From positions 1 to 64,000 of the forward strand of contig DATMYF010000069.1 in assembly GCA_035561075.1 (NCBI GenBank): DNA of 64,000 bases, read 5' to 3'. Of the stretch, positions 1 to 7,508 are shown one piece after another (positions within the stretch are counted from its first letter, which is position 1; the number at the start of each line of letters is the position of its first letter). The notes beneath the pieces are model-generated. The model was not told the origin of the DNA. It did not search any database and was given only the letters and a program-made list of their open reading frames with translations. The stretch is from JAMCRM01 sp035561075. Lineage in GTDB: Bacteria; Acidobacteriota; Terriglobia; Bryobacterales; Bryobacteraceae. Made by a program: the position numbers and the translations under genes.

Positions 1-133
1 ACACCAAAATGGAACTCCTGCAACGCCAGGCATACGGCTTCCGCAATTTCCAGAACTACAGGTTGAGGGTTATAGTGATGTGTTCTTGAATTTGCTTCAG
101 TGGTGGGGGTGCCCCCATTAATGGCGTAGAGCC
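1..133 (+). mobile_element. Right end of an ISL3-like insertion sequence (partial)
   Basis: The window opens inside a reading frame (codons from base 3, stop TGA at 87-89) whose last residues, containing QRQAYGFRNFQNYRLRV, match what I know of the C-terminus of ISL3/IS204/IS1001-family transposases. After the stop lies a short GC-rich dyad (GGGGG/CCCCC near 106-117) and then GTAGAGCC. Read on the other strand this gives GGCTCTAC, which resembles an ISL3 terminal inverted repeat, so the element may end near base 133, about 30 bp from the tRNA gene. TAGAGCC is directly repeated at 127-133 and 134-140. The rest of the element is outside the window, so its activity cannot be judged. Confidence 0.5.
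3..89 (+). CDS. ISL3-family transposase, C-terminal tail (truncated by window edge)
   Basis: This is a 28-residue open tail of a DDE transposase that would catalyse cut-and-paste movement of its element. The AYGFRNF..YRLRV signature is typical of the last 30 residues of ISL3-family transposases. The start is beyond the window edge, and no catalytic residues are visible here. Identification rests on this short stretch only. Confidence 0.5.
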   Translation, partial: TKMELLQRQAYGFRNFQNYRLRVIVMCS

Positions 134-161
134 TAGAGCCCGTGGAGCCAAGGTTTATGGC

Positions 162-240
162 TGGTCGGGCCGCCGGGATTTGAACCCGGGACCTCTTGCA
201 CCCCAAGCAAGCGCGCTAGCCAGGCTGCGCCACGGCCCGA
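162..240 (-). tRNA. tRNA-Pro (anticodon GGG)
   Basis: On the minus strand a full cloverleaf can be folded. The acceptor stem pairs TCGGGCC with GGCCCGA, the D arm contains TGGCGCAGCCTGGCTAGCGC, the anticodon stem CTTGC/GCAAG encloses the loop TTGGGGT (anticodon GGG), and the T arm contains GGTTCAAATCC. The 3' CCA is encoded (162-164). It reads CCC/CCU proline codons. An insertion sequence ends close to its 3' side. Confidence 0.96.
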
Positions 241-285
241 AGTCACTATTGTACACGTTTCGCCGCGCGCATGTAACCTGTTGGA

Positions 286-915
286 GTGATGAATGCGGCT
301 GAGTTTCATTCCGCCGGGGTGCGTGGCTTCCTGCACCGGGCGGACGGACCCCACGCGCTGGTGCTCGCCCACGGAGCCGGCTCGGATTGCCGGTCGCCGC
401 TGCTCGTGGCCGCCGCCCACGCCTTCTCCGATGCGGGTTTCTCGGTGCTGCGCTGCGATCTTCCGTTCCGCCAGGCACGACCCCAGGGACCGCCCGGACC
501 CGGCGACGCGTCGCGCGATCGCGCCGGACTAGCCAGCGCTGCGGGTGAACTCCGCGCGATGGTGCCAGGCCGCGTCTTCCTGGGCGGCCATTCCTACGGA
601 GGCAGGCAGGCCAGCATGCTCGCCGCCGAGCAGCTCGAAAGCGCCGACGGACTACTCCTGCTATCGTATCCGCTCCATCCGCCGCGCCAGCCGAACCAAC
701 TCCGCACCTCCCACTTCCCCGGCCTCAGCGCCCCCGCCCTTTTCGTCCATGGTCTCCGGGACCCCTTCGGCAGTCCCGAGGAGATGCGCGCCGCGTTAGC
801 GCTGCTGCGCGGCCGCTCGGAACTGCTTCTCCTTCCGGGTGGCCACCACCTCCCCGGTTTCGCCGCCGCTTCGCCGCAGGTGGTACTCGCGTTCCGCACC
901 CTACTCTCGCTTTAG
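286..915 (+). CDS. alpha/beta hydrolase (KANL3/Tex30 or dienelactone-hydrolase-like)
   Basis: A 209-residue single-domain alpha/beta hydrolase. An oxyanion-type AHGAGSD segment lies near residues 29-35, the nucleophile elbow is GGHSYGGRQ (Ser near residue 102), an acidic residue lies in FVHGLRDPFG, and a late GGHHLPG supplies the candidate catalytic His. Size and motifs fit the small KANL3/Tex30-like hydrolases; the substrate is unknown. There is no signal peptide, so it is likely cytoplasmic. It stands alone between the tRNA and the cytochrome operon. The ATG follows TTGGAGTG, a plausible ribosome site. Confidence 0.8.
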   Translation: MMNAAEFHSAGVRGFLHRADGPHALVLAHGAGSDCRSPLLVAAAHAFSDAGFSVLRCDLPFRQARPQGPPGPGDASRDRAGLASAAGELRAMVPGRVFLGGHSYGGRQASMLAAEQLESADGLLLLSYPLHPPRQPNQLRTSHFPGLSAPALFVHGLRDPFGSPEEMRAALALLRGRSELLLLPGGHHLPGFAAASPQVVLAFRTLLSL

Positions 916-982
916 GGCGGGCGTTTTGACCCATCCGACTCGCGAATTGACCCACACCACGCGACTGTATGATTTCTAACAA

Positions 983-1003
983 TGTGCTGAGATTCTCAAC
1001 ACA
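983..1003. promoter_or_regulatory. 21-bp dyad upstream of the cytochrome operon, candidate Crp/Fnr-type operator
   Basis: The arms TGTGCTGAGA and TCTCAACACA, separated by one base, match as an inverted repeat at 9 of 10 positions. The outer TGTG...CACA resembles Crp-family half sites, although the spacing differs from the E. coli consensus. Its centre (993) lies about 74 bp upstream of the start expected from the TATAAT at 1055-1060, a distance used by class I activators. A Crp-family regulator is encoded just after the operon it precedes. That this regulator binds here is inference. Confidence 0.4.
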
Positions 1004-1054
1004 CTGATAATAAACGGCCAGCCGCGCGGCCCCCAGATTCATACTTTTGGACCT

Positions 1055-1060
1055 TATAAT
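1055..1060 (+). promoter_or_regulatory. -10 element of the cytochrome operon promoter
   Basis: A perfect TATAAT lies 78 bp before the chosen ATG. The matching -35 position (about 1032-1037, CCCAGA) is poor, which suggests dependence on an activator such as one bound to the dyad at 983-1003. Confidence 0.4.
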
Positions 1061-1137
1061 GCTTGTACCTACCTGCTCTGTTTCAGGTGCCGAACCCGAC
1101 GGGTGCGGCCCAGAGCCAAGTTAAGGGGAGAGAAAGA

Positions 1138-3294
1138 ATGCGGATGCCCTCTTCGGTTTCCACTGCCGCCAGGATAGCATTGGTGCTCCTGCTGGTGGTC
1201 GGGGCCGTCAGCCTGATCAGCGCTGCGAAGCGCCAAGGCTTCCCGACGGTCCACGATAAAGCCTATTATGCCGACCCCAACCTGGTGAACTTTGTTCGTC
1301 CAGGCCTTGCGGTCAAAATCCAGTCCGCCGAAATTGCCGCGGATGGAACCATCAAAACGCGCGTGAAAGTCACCGATCCCAAAGGCCTGCCACTGGACCG
1401 AGAAGGGATCACGACGCCCGGCAACGTCTCGATGAGCTTCATTGCCGCCGTCGTTCCTAAGGGCCAGGAAAGGGGCCAGACGAAGTACACGGCCTACACA
1501 ACACGCACCCAGACGAGCCCGATCACCCAGCAGACGGCCATCCAGGCCGGTGCCGATTCTGGTGGCACCTGGACCAAGCTCGCCGATGGCGATTACAGCT
1601 ACACGTTCAGGACCAAAGCCCCGACCGGCTTCGACCGGAACGCCACCCATTCGATCGGGGTGTACAGCTCACGCAACCTGACCGAGTTCGATATGGGCAC
1701 TCAGTATGACGACGATGTTTTCAACTTCGTGCCCGACGGCTCGGCCGTAACCACGGTGCACGACGTGGTCAAAACCGCGTCATGCAACAAGTGCCACGAC
1801 GAGCTTGCGTTCCATGGCGGCACACGCCGCAGCGTGGAATTGTGCAATCTCTGCCACACTCCGCAGACGGTGGATCCCGATACCGGCAACTCCGTGGATA
1901 TGGCCGTGATGAGCCACAAGATCCACATGGGTTCGAGCCTGCCCAGCGTGCAGGCGGGCGGCCAGTACCAGATCATCGGCCATAACCAGTCCGTGGCCGA
2001 TTACTCCACCGTGGCTTTCCCGGCCGACGTGCGCCGCTGCGAATCCTGTCACGAACAGGGTACGAACGCCGCCACCCAGGCCACGCGTTTCATGACCAAC
2101 CCCAACCGCGCGGCGTGCGGCTCCTGCCACGATAATGTGAACTTCGCCACGGGCGAGAACCACGTGAATCTGCCGCAGACCAGCGACGCCCAGTGCGCCA
2201 CTTGCCATCAGCCGGCGCTCGGAGAGCGCGACGCTTCCGTCAAGGGCGCCCACGTGATTCCGGAACACTCGGAAACGCGGCCGGGTCTCGCCGTCGATAT
2301 CCTCAAAGTTGAAAACGGCACCGCGGGCAACTCCCCCACCGTCACGTTCACCGTGAAGGATTCGGCGGGGAACGGAATCCCGATGAGCACGTTCACCACG
2401 ACGCCCAACCGGGTGGCGCTGGTAATGGCCGGTCCGACCGTCGATTACGGGTACACCAAGATTGGCACGGCGGCCAACGGATATATCTCCGAAGACCCCT
2501 CGCGTCGCGCCCAGTGCTCGAACGACGGCGTCTGCACCTATACCTTCACGGCCAAGATTCCGGCCGATGCCACCGGCACTTACACGATGGGCATTGAAGG
2601 ACGCCGCGCCTTCGTACTGCAGCCGGGTACCAGAAAAGAAGTGGATACCGAGTACGGCGCCATCAACAAGGTTTTCAACTTCTCGGTGGACGGCTCTCCT
2701 GTGGTTGCACGCCGCCAAGTGGTCGCCACAGAAAAATGCAACAACTGTCACGGCTTCCTGTCGCTACACGGCGAGAACCGTAACCAGGTAGAACAGTGCG
2801 TGCTGTGCCACAATCCCAGCGAGACAGATGTGGCGCGCCGCAGCACTGCTACCGTTGCATCCGAGCGGACGCTGCCGCCGCAGTCCGTCGACCTGGCCCT
2901 GATGATCCACAAGATCCACACGGGCGAACACATGAAAGAGCAGAACCGCGGTTACACCGTGGTCGGCTTCGGTGGCGCGGTCCACGACTTCACGGAAGTG
3001 CGCTATCCGGCGCTCTCTCCCAGCGGCTCCGTTGGCGACCTGCGCAATTGCAGTATGTGCCACGTCAACGGCTCCGAGCAGTTGCCGTTGCAGGAAGGGC
3101 TGAAGGCGGTAACCGATCCTCAGGGGCTAATTAAGACCGCGGGCAAGGCGACCGCTGCTTGTACGGCCTGCCACGGGACCCGCGCGGCCGCATCGCACGC
3201 ACTTGTGAACACTACCGAACAGCTCGGTGAGAGCTGCGATGTGTGCCACGGTACGAACGCGGACTTCTCGGTAAATAAGGTGCACGCTCAGTAG
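1138..3294 (+). CDS. OmcA/MtrC-family decaheme c-type cytochrome
   Basis: A 718-residue multiheme cytochrome expected at or outside the outer membrane, where it would pass electrons to extracellular acceptors. Ten CXXCH heme sites are visible, in order CNKCH, CNLCH, CESCH, CGSCH, CATCH, CNNCH, CVLCH, CSMCH, CTACH and CDVCH. They fall in two groups of five, each after a beta-rich domain, the layout of the OmcA/MtrC family. An N-terminal hydrophobic segment (ARIALVLLLVVGAVSLISA) is a signal peptide or anchor; no clear lipobox Cys is seen, unlike Shewanella MtrC. I chose the ATG at 1138 because AGGGGAG sits 7 bp upstream. It is the first gene of a three-gene conduit operon with the next two cytochrome/porin genes. 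Confidence 0.9.
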   Translation: MRMPSSVSTAARIALVLLLVVGAVSLISAAKRQGFPTVHDKAYYADPNLVNFVRPGLAVKIQSAEIAADGTIKTRVKVTDPKGLPLDREGITTPGNVSMSFIAAVVPKGQERGQTKYTAYTTRTQTSPITQQTAIQAGADSGGTWTKLADGDYSYTFRTKAPTGFDRNATHSIGVYSSRNLTEFDMGTQYDDDVFNFVPDGSAVTTVHDVVKTASCNKCHDELAFHGGTRRSVELCNLCHTPQTVDPDTGNSVDMAVMSHKIHMGSSLPSVQAGGQYQIIGHNQSVADYSTVAFPADVRRCESCHEQGTNAATQATRFMTNPNRAACGSCHDNVNFATGENHVNLPQTSDAQCATCHQPALGERDASVKGAHVIPEHSETRPGLAVDILKVENGTAGNSPTVTFTVKDSAGNGIPMSTFTTTPNRVALVMAGPTVDYGYTKIGTAANGYISEDPSRRAQCSNDGVCTYTFTAKIPADATGTYTMGIEGRRAFVLQPGTRKEVDTEYGAINKVFNFSVDGSPVVARRQVVATEKCNNCHGFLSLHGENRNQVEQCVLCHNPSETDVARRSTATVASERTLPPQSVDLALMIHKIHTGEHMKEQNRGYTVVGFGGAVHDFTEVRYPALSPSGSVGDLRNCSMCHVNGSEQLPLQEGLKAVTDPQGLIKTAGKATAACTACHGTRAAASHALVNTTEQLGESCDVCHGTNADFSVNKVHAQ

Positions 3295-3325
3295 TAAGCT
3301 AATAAGAAACCGGGAGCCGCACTCT

Positions 3326-4357
3326 ATGTTCTGGCCGCCGCACGCACATGTTCCAACTCTCTCTCGCCTGAAGCGCCGCCGGCTGGCGGCGCTTGCCTCC
3401 GCGCTCATCGCGGCGGCGGCATTGATGTCAATCACGTTCGACGGGGCGCAAGCCGCGGGTCAGGCACCCGCGGCCCAGGCCCCGCCGGCCCAACCGGCGG
3501 AAGCCAAATCCGCCGCACCTGCCGCTCCGGCCACGTACGTCGGTTCGGAAACCTGCCAACCCTGCCACGACGAACTCTTCACCGCCTTTCGCAAGAACCC
3601 GCACTCCATTGTCGAAACCAACAAGAAGCGCGGGTGGGACGGGAAGGCCTGCGAATCCTGCCACGGCCCTGGCAGCCGGCATGCCGAATCGGCCGACCCC
3701 GCCGATATCCTTAACCCCGCCAAACTGCGCCCCGCCGAAGCCGATAAGAATTGCCTGAAGTGTCATACGAATATGCCTCATCAGGCCGCGCGGCCGTTGA
3801 ACGCCCATGCGCGGAACGATGTGGGCTGCGTGCAATGCCACTCGGTGCACAAGAAAGGCCCGCACGGGATGGTGCCCCGCGACGCCAGAGCCGTGAATAC
3901 GCAATGCGCCGCCTGCCACCAATCGGTGTGGGCGGAGTTCCAGCGCCCCTATCGTCACAAACTCCCGGAAGGCTCCATGTCCTGCACGGATTGCCACGAC
4001 CCGCACGGCGCGCTGTTCCCGCGTTCCATACGGACCGTCGAAGCCAACCAGGCGGGCTGCATCAAGTGCCATGCCGATAAGCGCGGCCCATTCACGTTCG
4101 AGCATGCTCCGGTGCGCCTCGAAGGGTGCCGCACCTGCCACGAGCCGCACGGCTCGGCCAATCCCCGAATGATGGTCCGGCATGAGGTGAAGAACCTGTG
4201 CCTGGAGTGCCACGCTAACCTCCCGGTGGCCGCCCCCGGGGCGCTCGGCTCGGTCCCCCCGGCATTTCACGACATACGTAACCCGCGCTTCCAGAACTGC
4301 ACCATCTGCCACCAGAAAGTCCATGGCTCCTATGTGGATCGGAACTTGCTGAGATGA
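3326..4357 (+). CDS. DmsE/MtrA-family periplasmic decaheme cytochrome
   Basis: A 343-residue protein with an N-terminal signal segment (about residues 18-44), an Ala/Pro-rich linker and ten CXXCH motifs: CQPCH, CESCH, CLKCH, CVQCH, CAACH, CTDCH, CIKCH, CRTCH, CLECH and CTICH. Size and heme count match MtrA/DmsE cytochromes, which sit inside an outer-membrane barrel and carry electrons from the periplasm to the surface cytochrome. It lies 31 bp after the MtrC-like gene, and its stop codon overlaps the start of the barrel gene by 4 bp (ATGA), suggesting translational coupling and a fixed complex. No inner-membrane CymA-like quinol oxidase is encoded in the window. Confidence 0.9.
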   Translation: MFWPPHAHVPTLSRLKRRRLAALASALIAAAALMSITFDGAQAAGQAPAAQAPPAQPAEAKSAAPAAPATYVGSETCQPCHDELFTAFRKNPHSIVETNKKRGWDGKACESCHGPGSRHAESADPADILNPAKLRPAEADKNCLKCHTNMPHQAARPLNAHARNDVGCVQCHSVHKKGPHGMVPRDARAVNTQCAACHQSVWAEFQRPYRHKLPEGSMSCTDCHDPHGALFPRSIRTVEANQAGCIKCHADKRGPFTFEHAPVRLEGCRTCHEPHGSANPRMMVRHEVKNLCLECHANLPVAAPGALGSVPPAFHDIRNPRFQNCTICHQKVHGSYVDRNLLR

Positions 4358-6366
4358 GAATCTTACTGGCGATACTCATGTGCCTGCCGCTTTGCGCGCA
4401 GGAGGCGGCCAAGCCTCAGGAGCCGGCCAAACCCGAGGAAACGAAGGAGGCTGCCCCTGCGGCCCCGCAGGACCAGCCGGCAGCGGAAACTCCCGCCGCC
4501 GAGAGCGCGGTTTCCGGCAGCATCGACTTCGGCTACCGCTGGGTGGACTTCAGGGGCGGCCACTTCAACACGTACCGCAGCGTGGTGAACCTGGGGGAAG
4601 GCCCCAAGTTATTCGGCAGCGACATTACGATCCAGGGTCCCGGGGGGCGCTTGTTCGACCGCCTCACCGTTTCCGCCAATAACTGGGGCGGCGACCCGTA
4701 TAACACGCTGCGCATCGGCGCCCGCAAGACGGGTGTCTATGACTTCTCGGCCGATTATCGAAACATCGCCTATTACAACTTTCTCCCGTCCTTCGCGAAT
4801 CCGTTCCGGGATGCAGGCCTGTTGGTTAACCAGAGGTCCTACGACATTCAACGGCGCGTCTCGGAAATTCGCCTCGACCTGCGGCCCGGCAAGCGCGTGA
4901 TTCCGTTCCTGGCCTACGGCCGGAATTCCAACTTCGGGACGGGTATCACCACCCTGGTAGCGAGCAGCAACGAATACCCGATCACCAACCGCATACGCGA
5001 CCATCTGGATAACTACCGCGGCGGGGTCCGCCTGGAGATGGCGCGCTGGCACGTCACCCTGGAGCAGGGGGGCACGCTGCTCAAGGATGACCAGCAGGTT
5101 TTCACCTCCGGCTTCAACGCGGGTAACCGCCCCAACCCTCTGCTCGGCCAGACGCTCTTCCTAACCGACGCGCTACAGGCGTACGGCGTACGCGGGAACA
5201 GCATTTACAGCCGGGGCGTGGTGACGGCGAATCCGTTCACCTGGCTGAATGTGTTCGGGCAGTTTCTCTACAGCCTGCCCGAAACCGACGTGCACTTCAC
5301 TCAGAACAACGCCGGCCAATTCGTGCAGTTGAACCCGCTGCTCTTCTTCACCGCACAGCAGGATATCTTCTCGGGCCTGGCGCGGATGCCACGTACCTCC
5401 GCCACCGCGGGGACAGAGTTGCGGCCGTTCACCCGGCTCCGGATTCTGCAGAGTTGGATGACGGACCGGCTGCATACCTCTTCATTCGGCACACTCAACC
5501 AGCAGCTTTTCCCGGCCGGAGGGGCCGCGATAACACCGCTTACCGCTTCCGATGGCCAGCGCCTGGTGATGAACTACAACCAGCACCAGGTCGACGCGTT
5601 TTACGACCTCACCCGCCGGATCACGCTCCGCGGCGGCCATCGCTATGTGTGGGGGGATTCCGTGGTGCCGGCGTCGAGCCTGACCACCGAGGAGCGCAGC
5701 AAGCTGCGCCGTCACGTAGCCCTCGCCGGGGCCGCCTTCCGTACCGGTGGCAAGCTCTCCGCCAACTTCGATTTCGAAGGAGGCACGAGCGAGAACAGCT
5801 ACTTCCGCACCAGCCTGGACGATTACCAGTTAATCCGCGCCCGCGCCCGCTACCAGGCGATCGCGTCGCTGGGGTTCTCTGCCAACTTCACGTACCTGAA
5901 TAACGACAAGCCCACTCCGGGCATCAATTACGGCCTGCTGAGCCGGAGCAACACGTTTTCGGTCTTCTGGACGCCCGGGGGCGGCCAGCGGATGAGCGTA
6001 CTGGCCGAGTACAGCCGCTCGTCAATGCGGTCGGACATCTTCTACCTGGCGCCGCAGGATCTAGTGCCTGAAGGCTCCTTCTATCGCGAAAACGCTCATA
6101 CGGCGAACGCACTCGCGGAGTTGCCCCTGCCCGGTTACCTGACCGGCGGCCCGGCACCGAAGCTGTCGTTCGGCGGATCTCTCTTCCGCTCGACGGGCAG
6201 CCGTCCGACGCGCTTTTGGCAGCCGATGGGCCGCCTGGCGCTGCCGTTGCATCGCAACGTTGCATTGGTGACCGAATGGCGCTGGTACGGCTTCGGCCAG
6301 CCCTTCTGGCAATTCGAGACGTTCCGCACGCACATGTTCAGCACCGGCTTACGGATCAGCCGCTAA
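4354..6366 (+). CDS. MtrB/PioB-family outer-membrane beta-barrel
   Basis: A 670-residue protein with a short signal peptide ending at CAQ, an Ala/Pro/Glu-rich linker (residues 20-50), then alternating amphipathic strands ending in an aromatic/Arg C-terminus (HMFSTGLRISR), as expected of an outer-membrane barrel. Length and the phrases SGSIDFGYRW and YNTLRIGARKTGVYDFSADYR resemble MtrB/PioB porins that sheath the decaheme cytochrome. Together with the two preceding genes this gives a full MtrCAB-like porin-cytochrome conduit. The CXXC motif of Shewanella MtrB is not seen. It could be a related decaheme-associated barrel rather than a strict MtrB orthologue. Confidence 0.82.
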   Translation: MRILLAILMCLPLCAQEAAKPQEPAKPEETKEAAPAAPQDQPAAETPAAESAVSGSIDFGYRWVDFRGGHFNTYRSVVNLGEGPKLFGSDITIQGPGGRLFDRLTVSANNWGGDPYNTLRIGARKTGVYDFSADYRNIAYYNFLPSFANPFRDAGLLVNQRSYDIQRRVSEIRLDLRPGKRVIPFLAYGRNSNFGTGITTLVASSNEYPITNRIRDHLDNYRGGVRLEMARWHVTLEQGGTLLKDDQQVFTSGFNAGNRPNPLLGQTLFLTDALQAYGVRGNSIYSRGVVTANPFTWLNVFGQFLYSLPETDVHFTQNNAGQFVQLNPLLFFTAQQDIFSGLARMPRTSATAGTELRPFTRLRILQSWMTDRLHTSSFGTLNQQLFPAGGAAITPLTASDGQRLVMNYNQHQVDAFYDLTRRITLRGGHRYVWGDSVVPASSLTTEERSKLRRHVALAGAAFRTGGKLSANFDFEGGTSENSYFRTSLDDYQLIRARARYQAIASLGFSANFTYLNNDKPTPGINYGLLSRSNTFSVFWTPGGGQRMSVLAEYSRSSMRSDIFYLAPQDLVPEGSFYRENAHTANALAELPLPGYLTGGPAPKLSFGGSLFRSTGSRPTRFWQPMGRLALPLHRNVALVTEWRWYGFGQPFWQFETFRTHMFSTGLRISR

Positions 6367-6391
6367 AGCGCAGCCGCGCCGGTTCTATACT

Positions 6392-7072
6392 GTGGTTGTG
6401 CCGAACAAGAGCGAGGTACTGTCCCGCATTCCCCTGTTCCTCGGCCTCGGGCAGGCCGAGGTGCAGGCCCTGGCGCAACGCGCTGTGGAGAAGCGCTTCC
6501 CGGCGGACGAGATGCTGTTCTGGGAGGGGGAGCCCTGCGCCGGCATCTTCCTGATCGCGGAGGGCTCGGCGAAAATCTTTAAAACCTCCCCCGGGGGGCG
6601 CGAAATGATGCTGTCACTTGAGACCGCGCCCGCCACGGTAGCGGAGCTGCCGCTCTTCGACGGCGGGCCGTATCCGGCATCGGTGCGGGCAGTCGGGCCG
6701 GTGACCGCTTACTTCATCAGCAAGGCCGATTTCCACCAGGTGTGCCGCCAGTATCCCGACCTGGCGCTGAAGCTGCTGGCGGTGATCGGCCGGCGATTGC
6801 GGCAATTGGTGATGCTGGTGGAGAGCATGACGTTCGGCAGCGTCACCCAGCGGCTGGCGCGGCTGCTGCTCGACACCGGCCGGGAAGCCGCCGCAGCGGA
6901 GTTTCCACTCCCTACCCACCAGGAATTGGCATCGCGCCTGGGCACCGTGCGGGAAGTGGTCTCCCGCAACCTCGCCCGCTTCCGCGCCGAGGGCCTCATC
7001 CGAATCGACGGGCGCCAGCTTGTGATCCTGGACCGCGAGGGCCTGGAGCGGGAAGCCGAAACGCAGGCCTGA
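6392..7072 (+). CDS. Crp/Fnr-family transcriptional regulator
   Basis: A 226-residue regulator with an N-terminal cyclic-nucleotide-binding-like barrel (about residues 10-125), a dimer helix, and a C-terminal winged helix with the recognition segment THQELASRLGTVREVVSRNLARF (about 175-200). Only two Cys residues are present, not the cluster of four found in Fnr, so an oxygen-sensing 4Fe-4S centre is unlikely. The effector is unknown. The start is GTG (an alternative GTG lies 6 bp later). It begins 25 bp after the barrel gene in the same direction, so it may be co-transcribed with the cytochrome operon and control it through the dyad at 983-1003. Confidence 0.88.
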   Translation: MVVPNKSEVLSRIPLFLGLGQAEVQALAQRAVEKRFPADEMLFWEGEPCAGIFLIAEGSAKIFKTSPGGREMMLSLETAPATVAELPLFDGGPYPASVRAVGPVTAYFISKADFHQVCRQYPDLALKLLAVIGRRLRQLVMLVESMTFGSVTQRLARLLLDTGREAAAAEFPLPTHQELASRLGTVREVVSRNLARFRAEGLIRIDGRQLVILDREGLEREAETQA

Positions 7073-7255
7073 GTCCCCCTAGACACACCCAAGGTCGCCC
7101 GGGGGCGGGCGGTGCCGAAACCGGCGGGGAGGTCCGCTCGCTCGGCGTCATCCCGAACCGTTTGGAGTCGATTCGCAAACTGGTTCACAAACCCGGGCCA
7201 GTACAGCGGCCCGACTGGCTACGTGCTCTACTGGCAGCTCACGCAACTGGGAGTT

Positions 7256-7399
7256 CCTGGTTTCTCTTGTGAGCATTCCAGTGGTACTCGAGTGCATCGC
7301 GGCGGGATTACCAAGACGGGCAACGGTCACCTTAGACGGGCGTTGGTGGAAGCGGCGTGGGCATACCAGCACCGCCCGAATGTGATCGGCTTCCTTTAA
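7256..7399 (+). pseudogene. IS110-family transposase C-terminal remnant
   Basis: The frame around 7256-7399 encodes EHSSGTRVHRGGITKTGNG followed by HLRRALVEAAWAYQHRP, the Transposase_20 end of IS110/IS1111 transposases. The rest of the gene is missing: the sequence from 7073 to about 7250 shows no continuous match in any frame, and a stop cuts the end. It is a scar of an old insertion with no function expected. Confidence 0.7.
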
Positions 7400-7423
7400 G
7401 CGGCGCACCGAACCCAAGACAAG

Positions 7424-7459
7424 AGGCCGACTTGCCTCCTTTCGAAGGCAAGCCGGCCT
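7424..7459. terminator. Strong hairpin between IS110 remnant and the TonB receptor gene
   Basis: A 14-bp stem (AGGCCGACTTGCCT with AGGCAAGCCGGCCT, one A/C mismatch) encloses an 8-base loop. It lies about 50 bp beyond the stop of the minus-strand TonB receptor gene and could end its transcript. The T run expected on that strand is weak (CTTGTCTTGG), so it may instead be a processing or stability hairpin. Confidence 0.4.
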
Positions 7460-7508
7460 AAAATAAAACCAAAACCCCTCAAATCACGCTTGACAGGGTC
7501 GCCCCACA

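Noticed and set aside
1063..1137. Upstream start of the MtrC-like cytochrome at 1063
   Set aside because: It would lie at or before the expected transcription start and has no ribosome site; the ATG at 1138 has AGGGGAG and begins the signal segment.
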